A stretch of DNA of 64,000 bases from Hymenochaete sp. R1 (Eukaryota > Basidiomycota > Agaricomycetes > Hymenochaetales > Hymenochaetaceae). This document shows, piece after piece, positions 36,403-49,148 of this stretch; the first letter of the stretch is position 1; the number at the start of each line of letters is the position of its first letter. Below the pieces are notes generated by a model, which did not search any database, was not told the DNA's origin, and was given only the letters and a program-made list of their open reading frames with translations. The position numbers were made by a program, and so were the translations under genes. The stretch lies in NCBI GenBank assembly GCA_019400425.1, contig JAFREE010000016.1:62001-126000 (forward strand), read 5' to 3'.

Positions 36403-37214
36403 GTCAAAAGGTCGGTGTCTACGGGTTCGTGGGGTTCAATGGTTTGGCACGGATTGGTGCGGGGGGATGAACGAGCGAGGAGAGATGGCGGACACCCAAT
36501 GTGTCATAAAATAAGATGCTGAGCCCGTTCATTGCCTAACCGAAGTCCTCGGGACCAAATGAATGGCGAGAAGAAGAGTCCGCAGAGTGCGCTGGGCGGA
36601 GAAGGGACTGTCACTGAAGAGCCTGCAGGGACCTGCGAGCCTAGTCGCTTTGTAAAGGAGCTGCTGGTTAGCCGTTCGCTTTTCCGGTAAAGTCCTCTTT
36701 CCTCATCCGGTCCATCGCACCCCTTGCTTCAAGGCCTTCATCTTCGCAGATAGATACGATTATTGTACCGGAGAGATGCGCTTTTGCTGTTCATGTGGTC
36801 TTGCAGTCTTATTCTCTTATTGTCGTTCAAGAGGCAAGAGGTATCAAACGCAGGACGTGTCTCGGAGCTTGTCCTGATGATTTCTAAGATGCACTTGCAA
36901 GTTGCTGCGCTCCGGAACGGCTTGAAGGCGATGACTGGTCCATTTGGCGCCAGTGATAAGGATCCCGGCATTACTTACGGCAGCCCTAAAAGCGACCTCT
37001 CCGTTGTCTGGCGTTGTCGTCGCCATTCTCGTCGCGTGCAGAATGTTTGGAGATTCTTCGCCGGAGGCAACACATGCAAGTGCAGGGCCGTTGTAAATTG
37101 TAATGACACCAAGATCTATATCAGATGCGCTTTCCTTATATGCATGCCGTGAGCAGCCAATCCGGTGCTTCACCTTCTTTGGCGCTTTAACCTAAACGTC
37201 GAATTGGAGACGAA
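36403..37214. other. Intergenic region upstream of the methyltransferase
   Basis: Two overlapping antisense frames (36,763-37,152 plus and 37,173-36,844 minus) exclude each other and neither matches a family. No gene is called. Confidence 0.35.
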
Positions 37215-37722
37215 TCATCGCCCGAGCTCTCCAATTCTTGGAAGAGAGCGAGCGTGGCTTGAAAAGGCTTTGAAGTCGGGCGAAGCTTGCAACTGTCGGG
37301 AGTTAGAAAGTGAGCGCGGAGAACGCAAGGTCTTACACAGTATGTCCGTCATCCACCACAAAGGCACCGATCTGCTTCAGAAACAGCCTGGTTTGTTTGC
37401 AAGCGTCGTGGACCCAATTGGATATGTCGGGCTGTATTGCGGCTAACACAAGCGACGCCACGGGCACGAACTGACGACGGACGTACAGAAAATGTCAGCC
37501 TAAACGCCTGCAGGGTACGAGTAACTCGGCGCCGCACCGTCGAAAATCTGGAGCCTCGAAGCATTGACGAGCACGTCGCAAACCTTATTGACAATATTTG
37601 AGTAAACCTCTAAAGAGTCGAGAATGGACGGTGGGCATGGTATTCAGACTACTGGTTTGAGAAAAAGCAAGACGTACCAGAGCCAGAGTCTCATGAGAAC
37701 TAGCTTCCTTGCTTCGCTGCAT
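37215..37722 (-). CDS. Possible small intron-containing gene, unknown
   Basis: Tentative. A minus-strand model starting at ATG 37722-37720 and using short GT..AG introns gives a continuous product: VYSNIVNKVCDVLVNASRLQ, then FVPVASLVLAAIQPDISNWV and HDACKQTRLFLKQIGAFVVD, then LQASPDFKAFSSHARSLPR, to a TGA at 37217-37215. The composition looks protein-like and hydrophobic periodicity is plausible, but one intron would be only about 35 bp. No family is recognised. It could be a gene remnant. If real, it is divergent from SEN15. Confidence 0.25.
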
Positions 37723-38198
37723 ATCCAGCTGGCAATTTCATATCGCATCTATTCAATAGATCTCGATGGTTTTCGTAGGGTGCTGTCTGTACAAATACTG
37801 CCTAAACCCAACAGGCGTACGTCTCACCGTGTCCGTCGCACGGCCAAATGTACGTCACAAATTTAAACAAAATAAACAAACGACCGGGGTTTGGCGGACC
37901 ATTTGGAAATTCAAGCTAGTCTACCTATCAGTCTTTGAGTTTGTCTCAATTGTATGGTGAGAAGCGCCATAAATGAAACGACTGAATATAACTGTGGAAA
38001 GAGCGGCGCGGATCGCAAAGATGGCAGCAATTGAGGACAGGGTCGGTTCGACACCTCTTACACAAATACCACGACCATCTCCTTCCAAGATCCCTGTTGC
38101 TCCTTAGCGATGAACGCCCACGAAGTAGTCAATTTTTTCGAATTTGTTCACTCGGAAAACGCAAGATCTGATCGATCTTTAAATAGAATCCAAACCTC
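37723..38198. other. Intergenic region upstream of SEN15
   Basis: This should hold the SEN15 promoter. GGTTCGACACC near 38,045 resembles a tRNA B box but no cloverleaf surrounds it. Confidence 0.4.
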
Positions 38199-38696
38199 AT
38201 GAAACTGGCACAGCAGTACCCTAGGAGCGCTGGCGCCTTGATACAAACGTACAACGACCTCCGATTCGGTACGTTTGCCGACTGCATGATGATTTCTACA
38301 ATCTTTTCGAACTGAGTCAAGCCCAGAACTGGACGGACCTTAATCTTGTCGAGTGTCCGTCTTGCAACAGAGCAGGGTTCAAAGGGCGTCGACCCTCAAT
38401 TGTGAGTTTTCCTTGTGATCAACGATGCAAGAGAGAGAGAAAAGCTTTACCTGTTTGGGTTGAAAGGAAGATCATGAATATGTCGTCCCCTGTGATTTGG
38501 CGGAATCGTTATCCATATTTTGGTACGGACGATCCCTCGAATACCGTGGCTTGTATACTAAATTCCGGTTTATAGGATGAAAGAAGCATTCAGAGACCTG
38601 GGAAATCCATCTGCTCTATATCTGGCCATTTGCGCGGAAGACTCCTCTTTGGTATACTACAAAATAAGCGCAGGTTTCACGAAGCCATCTTTGTAA
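38199..38696 (+). CDS. SEN15: tRNA-splicing endonuclease subunit Sen15
   Basis: Non-catalytic subunit that pairs with Sen34 in the nuclear or mitochondrial-surface tRNA intron endonuclease. Four small exons (38199-38268, 38322-38401, 38467-38522, 38576-38696) give only 108 aa, so no long open frame shows it. The spliced product reads AGALIQTYNDLRFAQNWTDL, then FKGRRPSIEDHEYVVPCDLA and ESLSIFW, then LGNPSALYLAICAEDSSLVY and YKISAGFTKPSL. The ending 'ED/ESDS..VYYK...GF..P' is the hallmark of the TSEN15 family. Frame is kept across all three introns (53, 65 and 53 bp). The start is the first ATG in frame; a further upstream exon cannot be excluded. Confidence 0.9.
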
Positions 38697-39240
38697 CGTC
38701 CTGAAAGCTCAAAGGTAAGTCCCTAGTCATATTGTTATTGATGAGTACTACTTGCGAACCTTATAGATGATCACACTATAGTTCAATCTTTGAAAAGAGA
38801 CTCATCGGAGGCACTTCCCTCTTGCAGATATCTGGTAGCCCAAGTATGGCTTTATCGCGAAGACTGTACGACTTCGAGACATAGATCATTTGGCGGGTCC
38901 AGCACCGGCACTCCCTTTGATCGCGAATCACCCAGCATATTACGCCTGTTATTTTCTTCGGGTGATTTTTTTTAGAAAAGAAATGGGGATGAGGTTGAAC
39001 AAATCGAAAGGTTTACTAGTCGAAAATGATACTGGCTTTCACAATCTGAAGAACGCATACTTTTCGTGCAGTTCAGCAACTCGAGCAAGCCCATAACCAA
39101 TGCATTTTTACAGACAAAATCTCAAAGGAAAAAGTGAAAAAAAGAACACGAAACACGATAATAATACAATGAACTACTTGCCGACCTCGTCGACCACATT
39201 CCGATTACAATAAAACCTCTGGACGTCGTTTCTTGTGGGC
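38697..39240. other. Convergent intergenic region
   Basis: This is the 3' flank of both SEN15 and the SUR7/PalI-type gene. No gene is supported. Confidence 0.4.
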
Positions 39241-40522
39241 TCACTCTTCGTCTTCTGCATCATGCCGGCTATTCATCGGTGTGTCCCTTTTCTTCCTGTA
39301 ATAAGATGTAAGAGAAGTTACACGAATAGATAAAACGGGCTCACATATCCAAGCAAGATATGATAAAAGCCACGATGACTAGAACAGTGCCCACAATCAC
39401 AAGTGGATACTAGACAGGAATTCAGCATCCGGACCGCTCACAACATTTCGCCATACGTACCGCTGGACCAAGTTTCAGAGACCCCTTGCCCTTGCTCTTC
39501 TTGTGCACTAGCAGTATACCGATGGGCAAACCAATTGCATCCAGGAGAAACACTACTAGGGCAATGAAGAAAGGAAGGGCAATAATTCCCGTGACAATAC
39601 GTTTGGTACTTCGTCGTTTGCTTTCAGCGTCAGCTGAGGAGGTCCCTGCTGGACTTGACTTTGCGCAGGCGACTAGTGCGGCAACGAATGCCGGGACCAG
39701 GAGAACAGCAGCTGGCACACAATAATATGATTTAAGTATTCATCCTCGCGTCAAATCAAAGAAACTTACTGATGAAGTGAAGGACAAAGAAAGCCGTCAG
39801 TCCAGCATTTGCTTTCTCCAACGTATCTCCCGACACTCCTGGACTGAGAGGCATTTACTACGATCAGACTCCCACCAGCCGTCATAGAACGATTCTCCAC
39901 TCACATGTTGTCGATATTCCATGCAAGGCTCCTATCTGAACAATGCCCCTTCGAAAACGAGCTCTTGATCTTTGCCTTCCCAATCCCGAACCTACCAAAA
40001 TTGTTGAGAACAGTCCACATCAACACTACCAAAAACGTCCCCAAAACTCAAGACCAGACCCAGGACCAAACCGAAAGCAAAGCCAATCACTCACGAATTC
40101 TTCACCCCGGTTGAACAATACCCCCATGTCCCAAACTGGAACGAGTCGCTCACGGTGTCAATCAATGCCGTTTCATGCACATCGACCGAGAACAGATAAA
40201 ACAGCTTCGAGATTGGTGTCACCGCAACGAAGATCATTAGTATCAGCGCAAGCGTCAGCAGGACGACTGCCCACACCGCCAACGTCGATGACCTCCGATT
40301 CTTATCTTTGCGGTTGCTCTTATTCTTGTTAGCGGGGGCACCGCTCGACGTGTATCGGTCCGAATTAGAGGTGACGGAGCCAGAGGAAAAGTCTCGGTAG
40401 CCGCTGCTGTAGCGATTGCCAGCGGGAGGCCGGTCGTCTTCACTTGCGAGTGGGATTTCATGCATGACTCCTTCGCTGTCGTCGTACTGGGAGCCTGAGC
40501 TCGATCTGTGACGGACTTCCAT
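39241..40522 (-). CDS. SUR7/PalI (Rim9)-type four-helix membrane protein
   Basis: Start ATG 40522-40520; about five exons, stop 39243-39241. The N-terminal 75 residues are hydrophilic with Ser/Asp/Arg clusters. Helix 1 is LAVWAVVLLTLALILMIFVA. The following exoplasmic loop contains SFQFGTWGYCSTG, the W-x-C landmark of the SUR7/PalI family. Further helices are in NAGLTAFFVLHFI/PAAVLLVPAFVAALVAC, TGIIALPFFIALVVFLLDAI and YPLVIVGTVLVIVAFIISCL. The cytoplasmic tail is short and acidic. Family members organise eisosomes (Sur7) or sense ambient pH (PalI/Rim9), and sequence alone does not decide which. Length and order of helices are typical. Confidence 0.78.
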
Positions 40523-41079
40523 CGCTTCCGATACTCAGTGTGTGTTCTTGTCTTTATGAGCTTCGATGACCTTTTAGGGCAGCGGCTTAGGCCTACAAAT
40601 GGCCCGAGTTGGTCCCTTTTGCTATATGGAGGACGAGCTGAGAAAAGGGATGTATGGGGGAAGAAGAGACGGTGTACAGTGCAATGTTATGGGATAGACC
40701 TACGTCTGAGGACTCCTCTTTGCTTTTTGGCCTTTCGCGAGTGCCATAGAGGCTTGAAGAAGGCCTGAAACTTCTCTTTGCCCCTTCGACATTTTGACGC
40801 AAACATCTGAACAGGGTAATATGCAATCAAGTGACAGATTAAACAAGTATTTCAAGGTATGAAATCTGGTTTCTGTGTCGGTCACATCGGTTTCATGCAG
40901 GGAGGATAATTGGGCAAACAGGTGCACAAGGACAAATGCCCACCATACCGCGTGCATATATTCACTCTTTAGTTTGTTTGTTTGTTCGTACAAGATGCTG
41001 TCTATAAGTACATCATTGCTCCCAAAATACATTTCATGAACCAACCAAGTCTAAATTATCAGCAGGAGCAAGAAATGCC
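40523..41079. other. Intergenic region downstream of HUL5
   Basis: This is the 3' flank of HUL5 and promoter side of the SUR7/PalI gene. A minus-strand open frame of 114 codons (41,044-40,700) lacks domains and is probably part of the HUL5 3' UTR. Confidence 0.4.
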
Positions 41080-44000
41080 TCACGAGAGGTCGAATCCAGC
41101 ACCTGACATGATAGCCTGCAAAAGTTTCTCACGCAGAACCTCTTCGCTTGTGTAGAGCGGTAACTACGAAGGGGAAAAAAACGAGTCAGTCCCAGAACTG
41201 TGGGCTTTGAGGTAGAGGGAGAAACAAACTTTAAGCAAGTTGAAACAAGTACTCGTGGTAGGAAGACGCGTCTCGTCACTTCCGGCGTCGCGCATACCGA
41301 ACTTTGGCGAGAGTTCCTGGAAACCACTGGAAAGTAGGAAGAATCAATGCATGTACCCAATATCACTATGTAAAGGAAATATAGAACGTAATACTCACAG
41401 CAGAGGGGGTCGACTGCAGCTCGTAATGAAACGCAGCAGTGCTCGACGCTGTTCTTGGTTGAACGATCCCACAACACGCCAAAACTTCTCAACGACGGGG
41501 TTATCATCCTTGAACAGCCCACCGTAGTTCGTATTCGCGCGCAAGTCGCCTAGATCTATTGGAGAGTTGACGCCGCCGATGAGGATTTGAAGTTCTTGCT
41601 GGTTGAACATCCTATCAATAGTATATTCAATATCGAGTACCCCGTGAAGTCTAATGCATGCAATAGTATCCAATGCACGCACCGAATCCACTTTGGATCA
41701 ATCAGCTCGGATAATCCCTCGAAGAATGCATCGCTTTGCTGTTTGATCTGCCCCGTAAGCCGGTAGTAACTCATGAGGATGATGTATTGCAGACGATTCT
41801 CGCGCGTCACAGGAATGTTATTCCCGTTCTCGATGAGATTGATTGTCTTCGATACACCCAAATCTGAGACGGAATTTTGCATGGAAGCGAAATTTAATTT
41901 TTTAAAAAAGCAAAAGGGTAAGGTAGGAGGCGTACCGTCTTCGACTACCGCAAACGTCAGAGACAGGTCTTCCGGATTACCAGTATAATTTTTCAGGAAA
42001 AGCAGCCCGTTGTACAATTCAGTGTCGAGCGAGGCAAGGTCATCGAGATAACTTTGTCGTCCTAGCCACTAATAAGCCCAATGTTGTCAGTTGATACCCC
42101 AGAACAATTGGCGATACAGAAAGCTCGTTAGATAGAAAATTCACCTTTGCCAAGAAGAACCCTGCGAATGCAACGTCGACAAGAATACCCTGATACATCG
42201 CACGACCCATAATTCTCCCGATAAAGCGATACCATTCAAGGCTATGAGCTGTGAGTCCGAAGACGATATTAGAATAAATGCATATCCAGAGCTCAGGTTA
42301 AATTTTAGGTGACTCACGTTCTTTCGCATAAGAATGCGGGTTCGGATACAGTTCATTCTGCTTCGTTGCAAGCCAAAGACCACGGTTCGTATCAAACACT
42401 TCTTTACATAGTTCTGTGAAGAATTCCTTAAACACACCGCCCCCGTCGATCCCGGCTCTGAAAAATAAACACTGAGCCACCAGTTCACAATATGCAAGAG
42501 GACAGGAAAGACTAGGCTTACTCTTCGTTCCCAAATTGATCAATGAACGTGATAGCAATCGGTCTTTTCAGATCAATCCCATTCAATCGGTCAAACCCGT
42601 CCTCCGCAACGTTCCCCCGTCGAATGACCACCTCCGCCCGCATCATACCCGCATGCCTGCCCCATTCACGCCAGTCACGTCCACCGAGCGCAGCAGCGGC
42701 CTCGCGCTGGTCGTTGTCGACAAACTTGCGGAAAATCGCGACGCGGACTTCGAAGGGGATCGCGAAGGGGATGTTGTTAAGGACTCCGAGGCGTGGGGAG
42801 AGGTGTGCGAGGAGTTTCTTGGTTCGTGTGGCTCGAGCGTTTCCTAGGCCGGCGCGGTGTAATTGGTAGAAGGTGTTGTCGGCGAGAGACTGATCGTCCA
42901 TACTGTTAGGGGAATTGAGAGGGCTTCTTTGAAAAAAAGAGAAACAATCTCTTACACAGCAGCTTCAATGAACGAATGCATGTCAATCTGCGACGAGAAG
43001 AGCCAATGATCGGGAGGCGTGAATAGCCTTCGTGAACTAGATCCTCAATTTAGCTCCCTTCAAAAGTTTGTAACGACATCTATGCACTTACTCTCTTGCA
43101 TGAATCGCCTGCACGAGTTTTGTCACCTTCTCCCTTACACTCTCCCAAGTCATTGGTGTTCCCGGTGCAAGGTATTCCATCGGCAACGCTTCACTCATGT
43201 ACAATGTAAACGCAATGTTCATTAGTTGTCTCGAAAACGCCACAACCTCGTCAATCGTCAATGGATTCCTGTGCGTAGATGTCGACGCCATCGACATAGG
43301 CTTGCCCGCAACTTGAGCTTGTAATTGAGTACGGGATGCGAAGAACTCATCATCACCCATCGTAAGCAATAAATGCGTGTATAAATCAACGAGGAACAGC
43401 AGACAAGGCCAAGTCTGCGCATTTGCAGGATCGGAGAACTTCCTAATCATATCGCCAGAGCCGGTAGCATCCTTTCCCAAAGGTGAACTGCGTACGATGT
43501 TGCGATAGAGCTCCCGGATAATACCCCCACTCGCGTTCGACAACACGCTCGAGAGAACCTCGCCCTTGTTCGAGGGCCAAGCAGCGTTCAACGCAAGGAG
43601 GAACGCATACAACGACATACTTGTTGTGGGATGAGTTGCGCATGCCCTATACAGTGCACCTATGTGCTCAGCAGACGCGAGCGTGCGTAGACGTGTCCGG
43701 GTCCTTCTATCTATTTCAATCACGGGGAACTTCGGTTGCGAATTTGCGATTCTTGAGGGCCCTGCGATGGGCTGGTTGCCATCTTCGTCGGAGTCGGAGT
43801 CGTCGGCATGGGACCATGAAGCTTGCAGGGCGCCCGAGTTGGTTTGTGTTGGGGTATCGAAAGCGAAGGGAGGGAGATCAGCGACGAGAATTCTGATTAT
43901 GCCGAGATACGCTTCCAGGCATTCCGCATTAAGCACTTTGTATCGAGGTGGCATGAGCGTAGTGAGATTGGTAAGGATATGGATTCGTTCCGTGACATCT

Positions 44001-45005
44001 AGGGTGGCGAGGGCTTGGAGACTCGATTCTGATAGTAAACCAAGATGATTCAATGGAAGTGTGGCTGAAACAGATGTAAGAGATTGGAGGGGAAGACGAT
44101 ATGGGAGCAGTGGGATAGAAAGCAAGTGGAAGAGTGATTGGTGTACGCAGGACTGGTATTGCGCCGAGCCGCGCGGGAAGAAAGCAAGGAGGGTCGTAAA
44201 CAGACTCGATAGCAGTGGCAACGGCTGTGACGTCTTTTTGGCTTCTATAGGCTACACGAAGGGGTTAGATAAATCACCGTGGCAAAGTTTGAAAGCATGA
44301 AACTTACGATGCTAATCGTTGCATCCTTCAGAAGAAGATAAAAGTCGTGATCTAAAAAGTACTGAGCGAATTGGTCTCTCTCAGGCGTTTGGAGGAATGA
44401 GACGATGATATGGAGAAAAGTCAATGAACGAGGAGATCTGAAAAGGCGCATAAGCCCGGTAACAGTTACATGCATAATTTCTGGCGACGTACCTCGCGTT
44501 CATGGAGACAATCTTGAGCATGCGAATAGCAATCGGGCAAGCGTAATTCGTCCAGGTATCTTGTTCCAGTCTATACGCATCCACTGTATCGCCCACAGTC
44601 ATTAGTTCGTCTTCAAAGCCCGGCAGACACCTCTTGTCCACAAAACTCACCAATCTGCGGATCTGAAAGCACGATCTCAGCCCAAATTGCGAGACGCCCC
44701 TCGTCGTCCCCCAACCACTTCAAACATCTCAGCGCCTCAATGCCCCCACCTCTCCCTCCTTCCTTCCCCTCAACAATCGAATCGAATCGAGCAGCCTCCT
44801 CCATCCTCAGCTTCCTCCGTTCCCTGAACCCCCGGAATGCACTTTGAATGGAGGTAGCGGCTTCTTCCTGGCGCCGCTGTGCGAGACGTTCCTCTCGGAT
44901 TGCTCGTGCGTTCTGGAGGACTTGGGATGGCGAGGAGACGGTGGAGGTGCCACCGAGGTTCATGCGGCGCCGCCGGCGTTCATCGTCATTAAATAGAGGA
45001 AGCAT
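41080..45005 (-). CDS. HUL5: HECT E3 ubiquitin ligase Hul5 (UBE3C family)
   Basis: Ubiquitin chain-elongating ligase acting with the proteasome. About twelve exons, start ATG 45005-45003. The N-terminus (MLPLFNDDERRRRRMNLGG) and the following IQ motif (EAATSIQSAFRGFRERRKLR) are hallmarks of UBE3C/Hul5. A helical middle region spans 44,650-43,090. The HECT domain begins near 42,900 and includes ITFIDQFGNE, AGIDGGGVFKEFFTELCKEV, LEWYRFIGRIMGRAMYQGIL and the RMFNQQELQILIGG segment of the N-lobe/C-lobe hinge. The catalytic cysteine lies in LPTTSTCFNLLKLP close to the C-terminus, and the protein ends LLQAIMSGAGFDLS. The active-site Cys is intact, so the enzyme should be functional. Confidence 0.94.
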
Positions 45006-45763
45006 TTTATAGTCCAGGTGGTCGTGGTCAGTGTTTGAAGGTCAGTCGACGATGAGTAAGGCTTTTGAGCAGCAGCGGATGGATGGTAGACTAAGTCTGC
45101 TGCTGTGTAATGACGATAGCTACGCTTGGATCGCGTACGCAAGCGTGGCTGTATCGAAAGGCTTGTGTCGATCACTGCCTTTTCCGGTGTTCGAGTGCAT
45201 ACAAGCATGTCGCTCGCTCATCATATTCTTCTTCCGGTTGAGTTGATACACCAATACAAACGGGAAAGGGAAAAGTTGGACTTGATTCTACCCAACGGGT
45301 CTTAGAGAGATCCAGAAAAGTATCCTAGGACAGGACGAGCGACTTCGAGTGTCCTCCCTGGGCATTCCATTCCGTTCCCATGAAGGGGAAAGTTAGCAGG
45401 TACAACTACGCGATACAACATAACCGTTTGGCCCCGAAGCATTTCGAGGGAGGAGATTTGTGACATAAAGTAAAAGGTATGATGGTAAGTAATGGTAACG
45501 AAAGAAAAATGAAAATTGGGCATGGGCTCGACATCAAGTCGTGAAGGGTGGTTGGCGTATCGATACAAAGCGCGAAGGTCGAAAGATGAAGGAAGTGGCC
45601 ATACCGGATGGACCTCGAAGCTGCCGCCCTTCTACGGGAAAAAAATACCAGTCCCGGCCATGTCTCAAAGGTAAAAGGTAAAAAATCGAAAAGAATAAAA
45701 AGATCAAAAAGCGAAGAAAGAGGCGTCGGAGAAGAGGAGTCAGAGAACAGCTCAATTCGAGCC
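45006..45763. other. Intergenic region
   Basis: This is the HUL5 promoter and 3' flank of the AA9 gene. No gene or clear element is seen. Confidence 0.4.
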
Positions 45764-47042
45764 TCAATGCGACGCCTGGTTGATAGAGCCCATGCCGGAG
45801 CGTTTTCGTTGCATCATCTGAGAGTGGCGTTTCTTCACTGCAGCCGCACTGGTCGAAGATGTCGAGTTTGCGTTGTCACGGCGCTTCTTGAGCTTGAACT
45901 TCTTGGAGGAGCACTTGCCAGTGGAAGCGCCATCGTCTCCCGAACTCGTCGATGAAGGAGAGCCGGAACCAGAGCCAGTCGAGGATGGTGTGCTCCCAGA
46001 CCCAGAGCTTGAGTCGCCGCCATTACCACCGCCAACACCGCCGACACTCGCGACGGAGCCGCCGGGGAAGACGTAGTTGCTCAATGCCGTGTAGACGTCG
46101 ACCAAAATACCTGGATCACTCGCTGAATAAGCACCAGGGAACTGCACGAACTCGTTTGCGTCGCCAGATTGGTCACCGCCGACAGTGAGCTGGGCGCAGC
46201 TTGGGTAGAACTCAGCACCACCCTCAGACTGTGCACCTTGGAGAGCGATGAGCTCATGTCGCATGAGATAGTTGCCCGACTTGAGCTTTTCGGGTACCGT
46301 GACGGTTGCTGGTGCGCCGGTGTCGAGAGCAGCTTGAGCCCAAGTCGACGAAGAGGAATCGTAGCCCTGTTCATCAATCTTGAACCATTGTGTGGAGGAG
46401 TCCGGGGTGAAGGAAGAGCAGTCACCGGAGCATGCAGCCATGTAGGTGAGCATGGGGCCTGCCGAGCGGTATAGTCAGTCAATATCGAAGAGCGGGATTG
46501 GCATCAAGCGAGAGGAAATGCAATTGATGGCGGAAGTGAAGAAATCGCGGAGGGGACGAAGCGATCTCGCAACTTCGCGAGAGGCACAGCTGAGCTGATC
46601 TGGAACTGATACACGCCGAGAGCTCACAGCTTAGCCTGCCAAATTAAACTTCGCATTTCCACACCGTGCTCAACACGTTGCACGACGTCTAAGAAAGAAA
46701 CGTGTAGACACAAACGAGCTGGCACTCACCGACGTTATGAATCCAGTTTCCACCTCCCTCTGACTGCCAATAGATCTCCATTTTGTCGCCCGGATTCACG
46801 TTGGCTGAGCCAGACGCCAGCTTAGCGTCGGTACCGCATATGATTGCGTCTGAGCTCTCGTCCTTGACAGGATCGCCGCTCGCGACCTTACGGAAGGGAG
46901 AGTCACCGGATGCACTGGCGCCATTTGCGCCTTGGTAAGTGGTGCCATCGACGACGAGTTTGGAAGGTGTCCCGTGAGCTTGGGCATGAAGGCCAAGAGA
47001 AAGGATAGCGAGAGTAGCTGAGAGTACTGAAGAAGAACGCAT
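45764..47042 (-). CDS. AA9 lytic polysaccharide monooxygenase (secreted, copper-dependent)
   Basis: Oxidatively cleaves cellulose or hemicellulose outside the cell. Two exons: 47042-46730 and 46458-45764. Signal peptide residues 1-22, ending LGLHAQA, so the mature protein begins with His23, the first ligand of the histidine brace. The second ligand is His102 in NWIHNVGPMLTYMAAC, and the axial Tyr is in EFYPSCAQL. NYLMRHELIALQG is the usual core strand. After residue 250 comes a Gly/Ser linker (SSSGSGSTPSSTGSGSGSPS) and then a Lys/Arg-rich tail (KKFKLKKRR and KKRHSQMMQRKR) instead of a CBM1. The single 271-bp intron is long for this genome. Confidence 0.93.
46659..46680. repeat. Short palindromic repeat, copy 1
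   Basis: CACACCGTGCTCAACACGTTG, inside the AA9 intron (its first C is at 46660), differs at one base from a segment at 55213-55233. The core CGTGCTCARCACG is a near-palindrome. Confidence 0.5.
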
Positions 47043-49148
47043 CTCGTTGTGTACGTGTGGAGTTGGGAGAGTGAGAGTGAGGTGAGGCGGCTGTATGCGG
47101 TCTAAGGTCGACTGTGTGATATGAAGGAGAAGTAATATGGAGAGGCACGGCCTGAGAAGGAGAGAAAAAACAGCGAGGCTTCTGTGAGCTTGCTGATGAA
47201 AAATAAACGAAAGAGGTACAAAGGGAAGGTGGGCCTAGTCGACGGTCGACGGCGTGGGCAACAACGAGATGGGGGGCGAAGGGGAAGGAACGAGGCTGGT
47301 ATAGGGGAGTCCTCGAGGCAGGCAGCCCGCCATGAGTCTTTATACTCGTATCACAAGACTAGTGCTCTTCACTGCATTCTTGATCTCCTGCCGCTGCCTG
47401 CTGCCATTTTTTTTCTTCATATTTTTAAATTCCCTCGTCTTATTGCCGACATATGCACCTCGTGCGGGCTTATGTCGTCCGTGTCTCTGCCCCGCCTTGT
47501 TGCCTTGTTCGCCGACAGCCGAGGATAATATTAATCTCCCCGATACACTACACAATCTTCGCGGAGCCTCATTACATTACCTGCTTCATTCCGTGCATGA
47601 ATGTGCATACACTTTTCTCTTGTTGTCTCATATCGCGTCGTCCTTCGAGGCGTTCGCCGCAGCACATAAATGAAAGCCCAATATGCCTTCGATCCTTCCG
47701 AGAAGCTTCTCGTGTTGAACAAACTATCCCGTTGCTAAGCACGGAACGAAAAAGTTTCTTCGCGTCTCAGCTTTTCTCCTCGAATCAGGGGAAGAAAGGT
47801 GAGCCAAATGAGCCAGCGATGCATGATATGTGGAGTGGGGAAAGTGAAATGAAGGGCAGAAGCGGCCGATGAGCGGCTTCATCTCCGCTCTTGCTTAATT
47901 TGTCCTCGGCGACGGTTTCGGCCTCTCGGCTCGGTCGGATCAGCGGAACTAAATTTGGCTTTCATACTCCGCACTTTCGCCGAAATTCTCGGCCCGAGAC
48001 ATTCCCGTCTTTTTCACCATCACCTATCACCTTCTCTAAGAGTTCAAGTTCAACGTCGGTCACCTTCGATGCATTCCGATATTGAAATCTACTGAAACTG
48101 ATCCACCTATCCTGGTCCTTTGGTCGGACTGGTACGTGTGCGTGTTTAATCATCATGGGAAAAAAAATTTGCTAACGCTATTCCAGCGATCTCTTCTTTT
48201 GTCGCAATGCAAGACTCTTTCGCCGATAGTACAAACTTGCCGCAACTTAAACTACGGAGTGTGAGATATGTCACGTCATACTATAGTATTCCCTCTGGTA
48301 AGCAACCTATAATAGTTGGACCCACTGCCAATCGTCCAATACCGTCAACATTCAAATTTTACCACAAATTACTGTTGGCGGATTTACTTCGAAGTCCGAC
48401 TAGTTACATTGCTCTCAGCACACTCGGCCACCTTTCCCAAGAGCTCGTCATTATCCCTCATCTGTGAGCTCTATATCCCTGGCAAACGGTCTTCGCTTAG
48501 ACTTACTCCTGCAAAACGGAATTTCCTCTGGGCCTCTTGTTATCCAGCAGTGGCAGACAGCCTGAGATGGGGAAGCTTGGATGGAGCTCGTTTACCAAAG
48601 TCCTCCAAGTTTCCTAGACATGCAGGACGTTGAAAATGGTCATCAGAATCATAGCCTAGACAGCCAGTGACGACATTGAAAAGTTTTTTATCAATCAGGT
48701 AAACCTCCGAGTCGTAAAATATCCAGAAGGCTGAACGCGAGCGTGGGAACTTGGGGGGTACAAAGCAAAACATTCGAACCTAATTGATCGGTTCGCCCTT
48801 GCGTTCTTTCCTCACTACGTGGACAAGGCCTACCCTGCTAGATGAACGAGAAAGATGGCCAATAAGGTCACGTAACTGGTGGTAGAGAAGAAAACCTCGC
48901 CTTTCAATCAAAGCTTGGGTGAAGCTTAGTGATAATAAGGTGGGTTCACTTTCACAAACGAAGGGGCCGATACCATGCCAGTGACTCATCTCACCGACCT
49001 TTCTCATCCGTAGTTTTGACTCTTTTTGGACCCCATAGGAGCGTAAGAACTATTTGATCAAGGCGAGGGGTGATGAAGGGATGGAAAGAGAGGAGTTGAC
49101 GGGGCGGCTGATGTAGAGGTTTGAGTTGAATTGGGACTGTGAAGGCAA
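47043..49148. other. Gene-poor region, 2.1 kb
   Basis: Near 47,043-47,350 should lie the AA9 promoter; a minus-strand TATAAA lies at 47,339-47,344. An 86-codon frame at 48,207-48,467 is protein-like but unmatched and has no clear splicing. The segment 48,385-48,530 shows weak by-eye similarity to 28,325-28,470. No gene is called. Confidence 0.4.

Noticed and set aside
36763..37173. Overlapping antisense frames of 129 and 109 codons
   Set aside because: They exclude each other, match no family and show no splice pattern.
40700..41044. 114-codon minus-strand frame after HUL5
   Set aside because: It lies in the expected HUL5 3' flank and has no recognisable domain.
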